Origin: Halomonas campaniensis
GTDB taxonomy: Bacteria; Pseudomonadota; Gammaproteobacteria; Pseudomonadales; Halomonadaceae
Length of the DNA: 64,000 bases
Direction: 5' to 3'
Assembly (NCBI RefSeq): GCF_014193375.1
Contig: NZ_JACHZF010000003.1
Location: 1-64,000 of the forward strand
Position 1 is the first letter of the stretch; every line of letters begins with the position of its first letter. Under the pieces are notes generated by a model. It was not told where the DNA came from and ran no database searches. It worked only from the letters and a program-made list of their open reading frames with translations. Of the stretch, positions 43,528-58,500 are shown in pieces. The position numbers were made by a program, and so were the translations under genes.

Positions 43528-46500
43528 TCAGCGTAGTCGAGAACCGAATTTTCCGATCAGCGACAGCGGCTTCGACAGTGCCAGCGAATTCAACGTATCG
43601 AACTCGAATCCGTCCATGTCGCCGTCTTCACCCACGGGATCCTCTTCCATGGCTCGCTCCGCCGCTGCCTGCCTGGCGCGGTCGGAAAGGCTCCTCGCCG
43701 GCGCCTCCACCGGCGGCGTGTCGGTCATGCCGCTGTCGCCACGCAGCGCACCACTCCTCAGATCGAACAGCAGCAGCTCATGCCCCAGCGCCAGCCCCTT
43801 GCCACTGCCCTGGTCGCGGGGCGGCTCGGCAGGCGCGTTCTCTGGCGCCTCGACCTCCCCGCCATCCCCCGTCTCGGACATCATCGGCAGCAGCCGCAGT
43901 CCCGGCTCCAGCGACTCGGCCATCAAGGCACCATCGCCATGGGTCAGCCCCGCCAGGTGGCCGAGCTCATGCATCAGCACGGTCAGTAGGTCGATGTGGC
44001 CCTGGGCATCGCTGCCCTGTGCCGCATGCAGGCTGCCGTCGGAGCCGAGGGTGAATTCCTCGTCGGCATCCGGCGTGGCATCGATAAACCAGCCATGGCC
44101 CGCCGCCTGGGCGTCGATCAGGATTCGCCCCTGGACCACCTGAGCCAGGCGCAGCCCACCCAGGTCGACCACCTCGAGGTCGATCGCCGGCATCTCGTCC
44201 GGCAGGTGGTCGCCATGCACGGCTTTCAGGCGATGCCATGCCTCGGCCATCATCGCCTCGAGCTCCGCCTCGGTCGGCCCCGACCCGGCCTCCACGGCGC
44301 CCAGGGCGGGGCGAGCCGCCGTCAGGGCCTCATCCGCATCCAGATAGGCGACATCGTTGGTGCGGGCCATGAAGTGCTCGAACGCGGCACTGGTGCCCGA
44401 CTCGACCATCAGCCCCCAGTCGCCGGCGTTGAGCTGGCTGTAGTAGACATGGCCCAGAAGCTGCCACGCGGCACTGGTGCCCGACTCGACCATCAGCCCC
44501 CAGTCGCCGGCGTTGAGCTGGCTGTAGTAGACATGGCCCAGAAGCTGCCAGGCAGCGTCGGCACCCTCACCACTGCTGGCCGGCTTCAATGCCGCGGTGA
44601 CCTGGCCCCCGGTCAGCGTCAGCTTGAGGTCGTAGGCTTCGCCCTCGGCCAGGGTCACGTCCAGGGTGGTGCTGATCTGTGTGCCCTTGGCGGTCACGTA
44701 GCCCAGCAGCAGCTGGCCGGCCTCGACATCGAGCAGGGCGAACTTGTAGTCGTCGACGCCGTGGTAGTCGTAGACGAAGCCCGAGCGCCCCTCGGCCATC
44801 AGCCGTGCCTCGAGTTCCAGATCGGCGTAGGGGGCGACGCCCAGCGGTAGATCACCGAACAGCATGGCCGGCGCGCCGGTCGCCGAACCGGTCAGCACGC
44901 CATCCTGCAGCAGCCAGTCACCGACACTCTCCTGCAGGCCGTGGGCGTTCCCCTCGAATCCCCATATCGCCTCGTAGGTGGTCAGGGGCGGCAGGCTCTG
45001 CACCTGGTAGTTGGCAAAGTGGCTGACCGCGTTGTCGGAGCCCAGGGCCAGGTAGCCATCGCTGAGCAGGTCCGCACCGAAGGCGTGGCGAATCTCGTGC
45101 CGGCCATCGACGACCAGGGTCGCCAGGTTGCCGTTGAGGATCAGCCCGAGGTCATAGGTCTGACCACCGCGCATCTGCAGGTTGGTCTCGGAAAGGACGC
45201 GCCACTCGTCACCGATCCGCTGGCCGATCACCAGCTTGTTGGTGCTGATGTCGATCCCGGCGAACTTGAAGTCGTCGCTGTCCTGGTAGTCGAAGAGGAT
45301 ATAGGCGTTGGACTTGACGCCGGCCTTGGGCCGCTCCGCACTGACATCCACCAGGATCTCTAGGTAGTTGGGCAGCTGGTCCTGCATGTGCAGGATGCTT
45401 ATCGCTCCCCCTTCGGTACCGGCAGAGGTGGAATAGAGCCCTCCGCCCATGGTCCAGCCACCGGACTCCACGGCGAAGGCGCTGCTCCCAAGGGCATCGA
45501 CGCCATCCCCGAGGAACAGCTCGCGACGCATGATCTCGCGCTTGCCCTGGAAGTTGCCGGGCTGCGGGTCGTCCGGGGCGCCGGTCTGTTCTTGCCAGTC
45601 GGCGTCCTTCTGCAGCACCAGCCCCAGTTCGCCATAGGGCTCGTAGTTGCGGGCATCGTCCAGGTCGGCGATGCGCCGATCGTTCCCCTGGTCATCGGCA
45701 TGGCGATCATGATCCGGTGCCCACTGGTCCGCCCCGTCGCTCGCGGAGAGCTCATAGAGGAACTCCGGGAGTTGCGGCTGCAGCGAGCGGCTGATGTGGA
45801 AGGCCCCGAAGGGGCTGAAGGGCACCACATAGCTGTTGTACTCGCCCACCCAGTCGATGGCCCGGTCGGCCCCGGTGTTGAGGATCAGGCGGTCGCGCCC
45901 GGCGCCGCCGAAGGCGATGTCGGCGTAGGACTGGTACGCATCCGGCAGGTTGTTGGCCAGGGGGTTGTCGGTGTGGAAGTTGGAGCCATGATCATCGTCC
46001 ATGTTGATCAGGTCATCGCCGCGGCCGCCATACATGTGGTCACGGCCACTGCCGCCGACCAGCCAGTCGTTGCCCAGGTCGCCGAAGAGGCGGTCGTCGC
46101 CATCGGTTGTCAGCCCCTCGCCGAAGCGACTGTCGATGGGGCCTTCGGTGGGATCGAAGTTGAGCAGGAAGTCGAACATCACCACCTGCTCATCGTCATC
46201 GTTAAGCCCGATCAGGTACTCGGTCTCACCACCGACCACTCGAGTGACAAGCAGGTCGAGATAGTCGGCGGCATCACCTGGGAGGGAACCATCAGCCTCC
46301 AGGATCCCCAGTGCAGCTTCGGCATCGACCCACTCGGCGTTCTTCACCCAGTCGCCGTCGCTGCCCAGCATGATGCGCCGCCAGGGGTCGTGCTCGTCGT
46401 AGAGCGAGAACTCTCCGGTGCCGGGACGACGCCCCTCGTACTGCAGGATATCGCCGGGATTGATCGGCGCCCGATCGGCATACCACGGCTGGTAAGCCGT

Positions 46501-49500
46501 GTTCTCTTCGCTCCAGAGCTCCTGCTGGGCAATCAACAACCAGTTGAGGCTGCCGTCGTAGTAGCCCGGCAGCGCCTCGGCGCCGGAGATGGCATCGTCG
46601 CCGGCACCACCGTGCAGCCAGTCGTTGCCCAGGCCGCCGAAGATGATGTCGTTGCCACCCTGGGTGAAGGCGAAGAGGCGCACGGCCAGCTTGAGCTCGT
46701 GGCTCTGGTTGATCACCGCCTGCTGAATATTGCCCGGCGTGCTGATGACCTTGTCGAGCTCGGTCAGGGCCTCGATGCCGAACAGCGGCTCGGCCTGGCC
46801 GTTGCGGCTGGGCAGGATCAGCCCGTCGTCGCCGATCACGCCATCATCGCCGGTGCCGCCGCTGATCCAGTCGCTGCCGGTGCCGCCGGTGATCCAGTCA
46901 TCCTCGCTGCCACCGAAGATGGCATCGTGGCCGGCCATGCCGTGGATCAGGTCATCCCCGGATTCGCCATGGATCAGGTCGTCACCGCTGTTGCCCTCGC
47001 GGGTCTCGCCCACGCCGGCCTGGTAGTCGAGCAGCTCGAAGGCCCGCGGCTGGATCAGGATCCAGCTCGGGTTGCCATTGTCATCGAGCGCGTACCAGGC
47101 ACTCTCGATGGCCTCCGCACCCGTGCCGGGAGCGAACTGGCGGGCCTGGAAGAACTCGCCGGCGCTCAGGTGGCGGGTGGTATCGAAGTTGTAGCTCAGC
47201 GGCAGGCCATCGGCGCCGACCAGGCGATAGATATTGGCGTTATCACCCAGGATCACATCGGCATCGCGGCCATGGCGATCCTGCCAGTCGATGAGGTCGT
47301 CATCGGTGCCCACGAACTCGTTGCGGCCCAGGCGTTCGCCGGCGCCACCATAGATCTCGTCGCCGCCATCGGGGCGCAAGTTGGCAGCCTGGATTGGGTC
47401 GTCATCATCCAGACCGAACAGCGAGGAGCTGCCGCCGATGATGTCGTCCTGGCCCAGGCCGCCGTAGAGCAGGTCGCTGCCGCCATTGCCCTCGATATAG
47501 TCGTCGCCGTCGCCGGCACGCTCGATGACGTTGAAGCGAAGCGAGAGAATCGGCGTGACCCCCTCGTTCACGTCGACATCAAAGGAATGGGGGCCGGCTT
47601 CGCCGCTATCGCGCAGCGGGTCGATATCGACCTTCTCCAGCCCGGTTTCACCGGCGACGAGATCATCCAGTCTGGTATCGGTAGTCGGCTGCCAGCCGGT
47701 AAGGGTGAGGCCCCACTGGCCCAGCAAGGTGGCAAGCTCGAAGTCGCCCAGGATCTCGATGCTGCCATCGCCCTGGATCACGTCGTCTCCCAGGCCGCCG
47801 AACAGCATGTCGCCGTCGGCCCCGCCAGCCATCAGGTCGTCGCCGTAGGGGCGGTTCTCACCACCGGCATCCTGGATAGCATGGGATTGATCCAGCAGCG
47901 TGATGGTGCGCCCGAAGGACCAGTTGGGGTCCGTGCCCTGGCCATTTTCAGTATCCAGGTTGAGCACCGGGTAGCCGCTGGCGGTGGAGGCCTCGGTACC
48001 GACGGCCGGCATGGCGTAGATCGCGTCACCCGTCAGCTGGAAATGCCGCTGGCTGGTGGTCTCCTGAGTGCGCCAGATGGTGCCATTGTCACCCAGCATC
48101 ACGTCGCTGCCGCTGCCACCGTCCATGATGTCGTTGAAGGAGTCGATGCGAACCCTGGCATCGGCCCCCAACGTCTCCCAAAGCAAATCGATTGCCGCGG
48201 TGTCACCATCGAGGGCATCGATGCCACCCTCGACGTTATGGCCGCCGATCATGTCATCGTCGCCGGACCCGCCGAAGATCACGTCGTTGCCCTGCTGGCC
48301 GAGCATGATGTCGTCGCCGTCGCCGCCGAACATCAGGTCGCCGGCGCCGCCATCCTCAGCACCGGTATCGATGGCGAAGAAGTTCCGCGAATGCCCGAGG
48401 ACGGTGCCATCTTCATCGCGATAAGTGGTCAGCTGAGGGTAGAGGCGGCCATGGTCACCGAACATCAGGTCGTTGCCATCGCCTCCAAACATGATGTCGC
48501 TGTCGGTGCCGCCGAACATCACGTCATCGCCTTCCCCACCGTCGATCAGGTCGCGGCCACCCAGGGTCGGATTGGTGGTGGTGATCAGGTCCAGGGTCAG
48601 GAAGCCAGTCGCCGCGAAGGGGTTGGCGTGAAGGCCCTCGAGATAGGCCTCGATGGAGGCGATGGCCGCATCGCCTGCATCCTCGTTACCTGTATAACCC
48701 CAGACCAGTCGGCCCTGATCACCCAGGAGGAGGTCGTCGCCCGCCTCGCCGAACAGCAGATCGCCCTCGACACCACCCAGCACGATATCGTCACCGGTGC
48801 CGCCCAGAATCAGGTCCTGGCCCCCTTCGTCCTCGTGATCATCGGTGCTTTCCAGGCGGGTGAGCACTCCACCCAGAATCTCGACTTCGCCATTCACTGA
48901 ATCTCCAGAGACGAAGTCCAGCTCACCGTTATCCCCCAGCAGAATATCGTCACCATCCTGGCCATGAATCTCGTCGCCGGCCAGGCCACCGAGGACGATA
49001 TCGTCACCGTCGCCGGCATAGATAAGGTCGGCGCCGCCGACGAAGTCGCTGGCATCAGCAGGCTTGTCGAGCAGTGAGCCGTCGAAGGCCGTGCCCCCCA
49101 GCCAGCTCTGGACGAATTCGAGGTACACATGCGCAGGGTTGCCGGTATTGAACCGGAGCTCACCGTTATCACCGAGAATAAGGTTATTGCCAACGGCCTG
49201 GTCATCCGGCGGAGCGCCATCCAGATTGCCATAGAGGACATCGCCCTCGGCGCCACCCAGAATGATATCGCTGCCTTCGCCGCCGAAGATGGTGTCTTCG
49301 CCACCGCTGGCATTCTCTGTATCGGTCGTGACGATCCGAGAGACGGCACCCCCCAGGTAGGGCAGTACGCCAGGCCCGGCAGTCAATGCCTCGGCAGACA
49401 CCAGCTCCACCCGGCCGTTGTCGCCCAGCAGCACGTCATCACCGGCCTGGCCATGGATCTCATCACCCGCCAGGCCGCCGATGACGATATCGTCGCCGTC

Positions 49501-52500
49501 GCCGGCGTAGATCTCATCCGCACCGCCAACGAAGACATCCGGGTCGGCCACACCATCGCCGCCCAGCAGGCTGCGCACCAGGGAGAGATGGATCCAGTCG
49601 GGATTGCCGGTATCGAAGACCAGCTCGCCGTTGTCGCCGAGGATCAGGTTGTCGCCGACGACCTGGTCACCCGTCAGCAGGACATCCAGGTTGCCGTAGA
49701 GGACGTCGCCCTCGGCACCGCCGAGGAGGATATCGTTGCCTTCACCGCCCCTGAGGGTATCCACCCCGCCGCTGGCATTCTCGGTATCGGTGGTGACGAT
49801 GCGCTCGACCACCCCGGCCAGGAAGAATCGGGCGCCGGGGGCATCGGTATTCACCTCCCAGGAGGAGATCAGCTCGACCAGGCCGTTGTCGCCCAGCAGG
49901 ATATCGTCGCCTTCATTGCCATCGATGGTGTCACCCGCGATGCCGCCGAGGATGATATCGTCGCCCTTGAAGCCGAGGATGGTATCGACGCCCCCGACGA
50001 AGCCGACGGTATCATCATCCTCGGTCACGACACTCTCGACGCGATCGAGATAGACGAAGGACTCGCCATCGACCGACTGGGTGCCGAAGGTAACGACACC
50101 GTTATCACCCAGGATGATATCGTCGCCATCGGCACCGTGGATGTCGTCGCCCTGGGCGCCGCCGATCAGCACGTTGCTGCCCAGGTCGCCGAAGAGGGTA
50201 TCGACGCCACCGGTCGCATTCCTGGTGTCGGTGGTTTCCACTCGGGTGAGATAACCACCGAAGGTCACCAGGGCGGCGCCTTGGTCGTGCAGACCCACGG
50301 CCGGGGCGAAGGTCAGCAGGGCGTTGTCGCCGACCAGGATGTCATCCCCCGTTGCGTTATCGAAGACCGGCGCACCGGTCTCCTGGTCAAAGCCGGTGAT
50401 CACCTTGACGACAGCGGGCATATAGCCGTCACCGGAGGCGTTCAGGCTGCCGCCGTTGACCCCGTGGAGCGTGTCGTCACCGGAACCACCGATCAGCACA
50501 TCGTTGCCGCCATTCCCGTAGAGCGTATCGTTGCCGCCCGAACCGTCATCGGCGAACAGGCTCCTGATGGAGGTGACGCGGCGGTCAGCGAAATCGATAC
50601 GCCCCCAGTCGCCGATGAGGATGTCGTTACCCTGGGGCGCACTCTCCGGCAGGTTGTCGGGATCGACCTCCCAGTCGCCATAGAGATGGTCATCGCCACC
50701 GCCCCCGATGATGATGTCGTCACCGGCGCCACCAACGATGGTGTCATCGCCGTTGATGTCATTGGGCAGGGCAAGGATCAGGTCGATCGTGGCACGGTTG
50801 TGGTCGAAGCTATCGTCTTCACTGTCATCGAAGAGGGCATTGATGTCGTCAGGAAGCTCATCGTCACCGATCAGGCGATGCACGCCCTCCCCGCCGAAGT
50901 TCCGATAGGCCACCAGGCCACTGTCGCCGAACAGCATGTCGGGGCCGTCACCGCCATCGATGACGTCATCGCCGGCGCCGCCGAAGACCAGGTCCGGGCC
51001 ACCGCCGCCCAGGATGGTATCCACCCCGGCGCCGCCGAAGATGATGTTGCCGCCCTCGCCGCCGCCCAGCAGGGTATTAGTGCCGCTGACCGGATCGGTC
51101 TCCGCGTCATCGACCAGGGAGTGGATGCGGATGGCGAGGCCTGCGGTCGTGTATTCGACACGGCCCCCATCGCCGAAGATGGTGTCGCCGCCCCTGCCCC
51201 CGTTGATGGTGCTGTCGCCGAAGCCACCAAACAGCAGATCGTCCTCGGTCCCGCCGTCCAGGGTGTTGTTGCCATGCTCGTAGTCGCCATCGAAGGCCCA
51301 CTGGATGGCCTTCAGGGTATCGCCATCGAAGTCGAAGTCCTGATCGTCCGCCAGGGTATCGTCGATGCCGAAGGCCGAGCCATCGCCGAAGAGGATATCG
51401 AAGCCCTTGCCGCCGAAGATCGTATCGTTGCCCTTGCCGCCCTTGAGGATGTCGTCACCGGGGCCGCCATAGATGATGTCATCGCCATCGCCACCGAAGA
51501 TACGATCGTTGCCGCCAGCGCCCAGGTCGACATACTGCACGGAGTGCAGTGTCCATGGCGAACTCCTGGTGACCGTGACCTGGCCGCCATCACCGAAGAG
51601 GATATCGGCATGATCGCCGCCGATGATGATGTCATCGCCCCCGCCGCCGAAGACCAGGTTGTTGCCATTTCCCGTCGTGATGCGGTTGTTGCCGTCGTCA
51701 CGGGATGCGGAGGCGTTTATGCGTAGCCCGTCTTCCGTGCCTCCCTCGACCTCGACATCCACCTGACGCAGTGTCCCCGTGCCGCCGAAGATCAGGTCAT
51801 CGCCACTTCCTCCATGGATGATATCGTCACCCCGGCCTCCGAAGATGATGTTGTTGCCTCCCCCGCTGTTCTGGGTGGCATCGATGACATCGTTGCCCAG
51901 GCCACCGTAGACCAGATCGTTGCCGCCGCCGAGGTAGATCTTGTCGTTGCCTTCTCCCCCATGGATCTCGGCATCGATATCCCAGACGCGGCTGAGGTCG
52001 ATCGTGTCAGCCCCCTCACCACCGCGCACCAGGATCCTGCTGATCCCGCTGTAGGTCTGGGCCGCATTTACCGGAACCCCGAACTGGTCCGACCAGACCT
52101 TGACCGAGTCCGCCCCCGTCTGCTCGACGATGATATGCTCGCCGATATCACGGGTATCGCCTTCCAGGCGAAGGTGGGACGAGTCCCCGATATTGAGGAT
52201 CAGCGTATCGCCGGACTCGGTGGCCAGGATGGGTTCACGGTCGAAGGGAATCTCGAATTCGAAGAGCACGATCGGCGGGGTGATATCGACGGTAAACTTG
52301 CTGGTCAATATCTTGATGTAGGCGCGCAGCTGGGCGGCGATGTCGCCCGAGATATCGAAGATGGCGATGGGTGCCAGCAGCGGGCTACCGGTACGCGCCT
52401 CGAATTCGATGACGCTGAGAAGTTCGCTGAGCCGCACGCGCCCGTCACGATCCGGGTCGTAGAGGTCGAAGTTGACCGTGAGAATGATCCCGCCTTCCAC

Positions 52501-55500
52501 CCCGGCACTGCCGATCCCCAGGTTCACCTCGGCACCGGCGAAGACCTCGCCGGTCAGGATCAGCTCGGGCACATCGGCGCCGCTGCCATCCGGGTTCTCG
52601 CGGTCGCTGATGTAGAAGCCCCCGAGCAGGTCGAGGGGGTTCTCGAAGTTGCCATCGGCGAAGGTCTGGAAACCGTAGGTGTCATAGCCGAAGGCCAGGT
52701 CGATCTGCATGCCCAGCCCCACGGTGATCACGGCGAAGATGGGGCCATAGACCGGGAAGCTCTGCTGGTACTCGAAGTCGAGGACGAAGGGCGGCATGTC
52801 ATAGGTGACCAGCACCGCCGGCCGGCCCACCAGCAGCCCGAAGATCTGTGCCGGGTCGTTCAGGATCGGGAAGTCGAAACCACCGCCCTCGCCGAAGCCG
52901 CTGGTCAGCGACCGGGTCGTGCTGGCCGCTTGCGAATCACTGCCCAGGCTATCCAGGCCATCCAGGATGGTATTGATATCCAGATCATCAGGGAGGATGC
53001 CATCGGCGGCCCCTGCCAGGTCAAAGCTGCCATTGGCAAGGTTATCCGCACTTATCGTTCCACCACTCGTGAAGACCGTGAAGCTGCCGATGGGAATATA
53101 GGCATCCTCTCCATCGAGGCCTCCGATATCGTTGGCCAGCTTGATGATGTCGGCGATGGCATAGATGAAGCCCGGGTTGAACTCGCCGAAGGTGGCGGCC
53201 AGATCGACCAGGGTGATCGGCTTGCCGGCGAGATCGGATATCACCGGAATCGGCGTGGTCAGCACGTCGATGATCGGCTCCAGCGGGCCGGTGATCTGCT
53301 GGATCTGGCCGACGATGGGCCCCAGCAGGTCGGTGAGGAAGGAGCCGACGTTGAGCCGCACATCGTTGAAGGCGATCTCGTTGAGGGAGTCGGCAAAGTT
53401 GAAGTTCAGCCCCGAGGCGAAACTGGCATCGATCAACGGGGTGTCGCTGCCGGCTGCGGTATTGCCCCAGTCGAAGACGAAGTCTGTCTGGATGCTGGGC
53501 AGCAGCGGCGCGATGGTACCCGACGGCAGGATATCGTCGTTGAACTGGACGGTTCCCTGGACATCGAGTCGAGCGCCCGCCTCCAGGGTCACCTGGGCAT
53601 CGAGCTGGCCCAGTTCGAAGAAGGCGAGTCGGTTACCGCCGGAGGTGTTGACCAGGTCGACCTGGAAGTCGGCAAAGGCGCCGGTGCCGTAAAGCTCACC
53701 GTCGATAAAGGCGCTGCCCACCATATTGCCATCTTGATCAAACGCCCTGACGACACTGTCGCCATCCTTTTCATAACCGAATGTCACTACCTCAAGTTCC
53801 AGGAAACCCAGCCGGCCGGTTAACGTATCACCGCCATTGAATGCCAGTTGGGCCCTGGCCTGGAACTCGGCGATCTCATCGCCCGCCGAGACGCCCGCCG
53901 TTACCCCCTCCCCGTCGATCGTGTAGTCGACACGGCCCACATCGAAGTAGGCCCCCTGCTGGGTGCTCAGGCCGAAGCCCAGGCCCAGGCTCCACTCGAG
54001 GATGATCTCGGGGTCCACGTCCAGGTCCAGGCCCAGGGCGGGGAAGCCCAGGTCGAAGTCGAAGGCGACATCGGGACTCCAGGAGCCGCCCAGCACGAAG
54101 TTCCACTGGACACCATCGGCTGTCATCTCGGCATTGATGTAGTGACCGATATTGGCGCCGTAGGCATCACTCAGGACGCCGCCGAGATCACCGATATCGA
54201 TCCAGCCGGTAGCGGTGGGGTCGAACAGCTGCTCGAGGCTCAGTCCAGAGAAGGCATCGGGCGCCGACTCATCCAGCTTGACGAGTACCGTGGTCGACCA
54301 GAGCGAGCGGAACAGCAGGTCCTGGACGATCTCCAGGCCGCGTTGAGGCGCCTCCGCCACCTGCTCGCGGAAGGGATCGACGAAGTCCTGGCGGAAGTCC
54401 TCGATCACCGTGGCGCCGTCGGCGAGGCTGTCGCCGAGGAAGGGGATATCCACGCCCAGCACCTGACCCTGGAGAAGCGACTGCAGGTTGGCCAGGAAGA
54501 GGTCGAAGCCGTCGATCATCAGCGGCAGGCTGGAGAAGATATCGAAGCTCTCGAAGTCCAGGGCGTCGAAGAAGCCGTCGCTGAAGGCCAGTACGTCGGC
54601 TCCCCCGCCGACAGTGCCCGCCAGCGTCAGCTCGCCGCTTCCATCCAGCGACAACCCCGCCCCCAGCAGGATATCGCCCAGATAGCTGGAGCTGGTGGGG
54701 AAGTAGACCGGCAGCGTGGTTGCTGCGGTGCCAGCAAGCTGCGGATTGAAATCAGCCTCGAAAGCATCGAGGAATCCTGTGTTGGCGCCATCGGCACCGA
54801 AGAGTTCCAGAGGATTGAAATCTCCACCCTCGAACAGGGCAAAGCTGAAATCGATCAGCGCCGTACCATCGCGTACCGAGGCCCCCAATGGCCCCAGGGC
54901 GGCATTGAAAGTGAGGTTGTCGCCGGTGGCGCGCAGGTTGCCCGAGAGGTTGGTGCGCCCATCGCCGTAGAGCAGGTTGACGGTCGGGGCAGGATTGCCG
55001 TCGCCATCGAGTATCGGGTCGCCGTCTTCATCGATGAGCGTTGTCAGGTCGATGCCGAAGCTGAGCCTGGCATCGATGGCGCCGCTGACCGCCAGGCCCG
55101 CAGCGCCGTAAAGACCAAAGGCGTCAAGTTCAAAGCCTTCGATATCACTAAAGAATTCCGTGCCTACCAGCCCAATCAGATCCAGCTCAATATTGATCGG
55201 CTCGTTGAAGCTTCTCGAGAAGTCGATATCGAAGATCAGGTTCTGGTTGCCCTCCACCAGATCCAGGGCCAGGCCGATGGCGCCATCGGGAAGCCCCAGC
55301 GCCTCGGTAAGACGGCCTTCCAGCTCCTGGATGGTAGCGACCGGATTGGCCAGGACCTCCTCGATGCCGGCAGCGAAGTCGTCCGCGATGCCCACCATGT
55401 CGAGGATGCTGACCCCCAGGATGGGGATCTCCTCGCTGAGGAAGCCGATATCGGAGAAGCCGTCGACGATGCCACGCAGGCTTTCCAGCGCCGCGCCGAA

Positions 55501-58500
55501 GGTGGAGAAATCCAGCGCAGCGAAGCTGCCCAGGTCGCCCAGAACGGCCTGCAAGGCCTCCTCGAAGCTGTTGAAGGAAGTAAATGAGGAGGTCGGGTCA
55601 CCAGGAATCTCATACTTTCCGATCTCGATTGTCGGCAGGGCAAACTCCCCGGCGACAATGTCCCCGAAGTCCACCAGGCGAACCACGATCTCGCCATCGG
55701 CAAGACCGAGTCCCGCCACGGCCGTTCCTGCTTCACCCAGCACAGCGACATCGAAGGCGATATCACCGGCAGTGACATCAATGTCAGGCGCATCAAGGAA
55801 ATCACCGAGTGCCGTGATGTCGCGTTCCCGCACGGCATCGAGAAGCTGGCGGAGGCTGTAACCGCTGGCATCCTCACCCGGCTCCGCCAGGCCCAGCGAG
55901 AAGCTGGCGGTCAATTTCGGCGTGCCGGCTTCCAGCCCTACGCCGATAAAGCCCAGGCGCGCCTCGGCGGAAAAATCGGGTAGGGTCAAGGTCAGTTCTG
56001 CTTCAAGCAGGTCGCGACCGTCATGCTCGATGGACATGCGATCACTCAGCCCGAGGCTGCCGATGCGATCGCCCAGGATGGTGTCGTCGCCGACATCAGC
56101 CTGGCGCTCCGCGCTGCCGGCAGAGAAGATGCCCAGCTGGCGGGCCGTGCGAGAGCCGTTGAGGGTCTCGACCTCGAAGTCGTGGTCGCCGGAGGTATTG
56201 TCCTTGAGCACCAGGCTGGCGTTATCAGCGGATATCGTTACGTATACGCTTCCATCGTCCCCATAGACACCTTCTGAATCTGAAGTCGCACCCGACGCTT
56301 TATTGATGGCATTGATGGCACCATCGATATCCGTCACGCCCGTCAGGTCGACGGTAAAGATCTCGCCGGAGCGGGTCCGGATCAGCAGGTCGTCGGTGTT
56401 GGCCTCCAGGTTGCCGAAGCCAGCCTCGATCTCGACCAACCCCAGCCAGTCGCGTGCCTGGTCACCGGCATCGGTTTCAGCAGTCGTAATGCCGAAGCTG
56501 GTAATGCCCGAGGCCTCGCTGGCCGTGAAGGTCAGCCGGCCACTATCGATACCCACCACGATGGGGCGGGCTCCCAAATCTTCATCAGCGAAGGCCTCAT
56601 CTACCTTGTCCTGCAGCACGCGCTGCAGGTCATAGAGGGTCCGCGCCTTGAGAATCTCGTCGGGTGTCAGGGTGATATCGGCAGTCTGCACGCCGCTGCC
56701 AGGATCGTAGGCGATGGTGAACGTGGCCGTCTCGCTCGGGCCGAAATACTGGGTCACGGCCTGGGCGGCACTCAGCCGCAGGGAGTCATCGATGCTGTCG
56801 CCATCGGCGAAACCCAGCGCTTCGGCGCCGGTGATGGTGATCTCGGTGACCGCGTCATCCAGCGCCTTGATGCCCAGACGCTTGGCACCCAGGGCGACAA
56901 ACTCGATCTCGCCATCAAAGTCACCGGGGGCATCGTCAAGCTTCTGATTGAGCAGCTCTACCAGCTCGGCGATGGAGCGTAGCTCGGCGGTTTCGGACTC
57001 GGTGATGCCGATCTGGACGGTATCGTCGGCGTTGTAGCCGATGACGATGGTGCTGGCATCAGTGCTGATCCGACCGTACTGGCTGGCGATCTCACCGCCG
57101 CCCTGGAGCAGCAGGCCGGTCTCGGCCGTTGTGCCACCCGCCGCCCCGAAGAGGTTGGCGAACTGGGCATCGAAGCTGACCTCGAGATAGTGCCCCCCTT
57201 CCGAGATGCTGCCCAGGATCAGCTCGTTGCCGCTGCGGGTGAAGACCAGGCGACCGTCTTCACCTTCCGCCACGAGCAGGGCGTTGAGGTCACTGACCAG
57301 GTCGCTTAGGGTGCGATTGCCCGTGGTCACCTCTGCCGGCAGCTCCAGCTCGATCGGGTTGGCGTCATCCCCGTTGAGGACGATGGTGACGGCGCCATCA
57401 CCGTCCAGTTCGTAGTCCGCCTGGGTGGCCAGGGCCACCGCCACATTGGAGGCACGACTGGAGGCAAGGCCGATCTCGCTGAAGGCGGTGTTGGTCTGCT
57501 GGACATTGACATCGAAGGAGGACACGCCGTCAGCGGCCACCAGCACGATACGGCCGTTCTGGACCTCTGCCGAGATCACGCCGGGCAGCTGCTCATTGAT
57601 ATCGTCGGCCAGATCCTGGGCGGTGGTATTGGTGCTGGTGGCGAGCCTGGTCACGGTGATGGTTTCCCAGGCACCGCCATCGACGCGGAGCTGGAAGGAG
57701 GCGTCCGCCGAGAGCCTGCCCTGAACGGTCTGCACCTCGCCGCCGCCGGTGACCGCCAGGTCGTCCATGGGGGTGACGCCCAGTTCCGCCAGATCCGGGT
57801 TGGTGTCGAGGTTACCCCCCTCCCCGAGCAGGATACCCAGGGTGACGTTCATGCTCTCGGAGACGGCCAGCTCGATGGTGGAGGCGCTGAAGGTCAGCTC
57901 CAGCGGGCCGAGCAGGCTGGTATTGCCGCCCTCCTCCTCGGAGAGGCGCTGCAGGAAGTCCACCGGGGACTCGGCGCTGCTGACACGGCTTTCGAGCCGC
58001 GAAAGCGTCAGCGGTAGCAGCAGCTTGGCATTGTTCGGGTCATGGGCGCCCGAGGCCGCGGGGTCGTACCAGATGACCGCCGTCCCGTCTTCCGAGAACT
58101 GCAGGGTGCCGTCCGTGAACTCGGTGGTATCCAGCAGGCCCAGTGCAGCCAGCCGTGCCCTGAGCTCCTGCACATTGGTAAAGGGCACCAGGGTCTCGAT
58201 GCTGCCATCGCTATTCTCGACCTGAGCGATCAGGCGGCTGATCTGGTTCAGGGTATTGCCCGCCTCCTCGCCGATCTGGTCGAAGAGCAGGGCTTCCTGG
58301 ATCAGGTCGTTGAAACCCAGGACCTCGCCGAGCACCAGGTCGGCGAAGGGGATATCGAGGTTGCCCAGGTAGGCGGAATCCGCCACGCGATCGGCCCAGG
58401 CACGCAGCTGGCCGAGCATGCCCAGTACGCTGTTGGCGCTGACCTGGTTGAAGTCGACCACTTCCTGGGTCAGGCCGGTTTCGAGCACGCCGCGATGATC

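Noticed and set aside
45388..48900. Open plus-strand frame of 1170 codons, and a second at 49129-51726
   Set aside because: Both lie antisense to the RTX repeat block. The repetitive codons of GGxGxD repeats leave few stops on the opposite strand; the translations are low-complexity Val/Ile/Ala repeats with no known domain.
46000..52000. RTX region as a CRISPR-like or satellite repeat at DNA level
   Set aside because: The periodicity is in the protein code (nonapeptides, 27 bases) with many base changes; it is coding repeat, not a DNA array.
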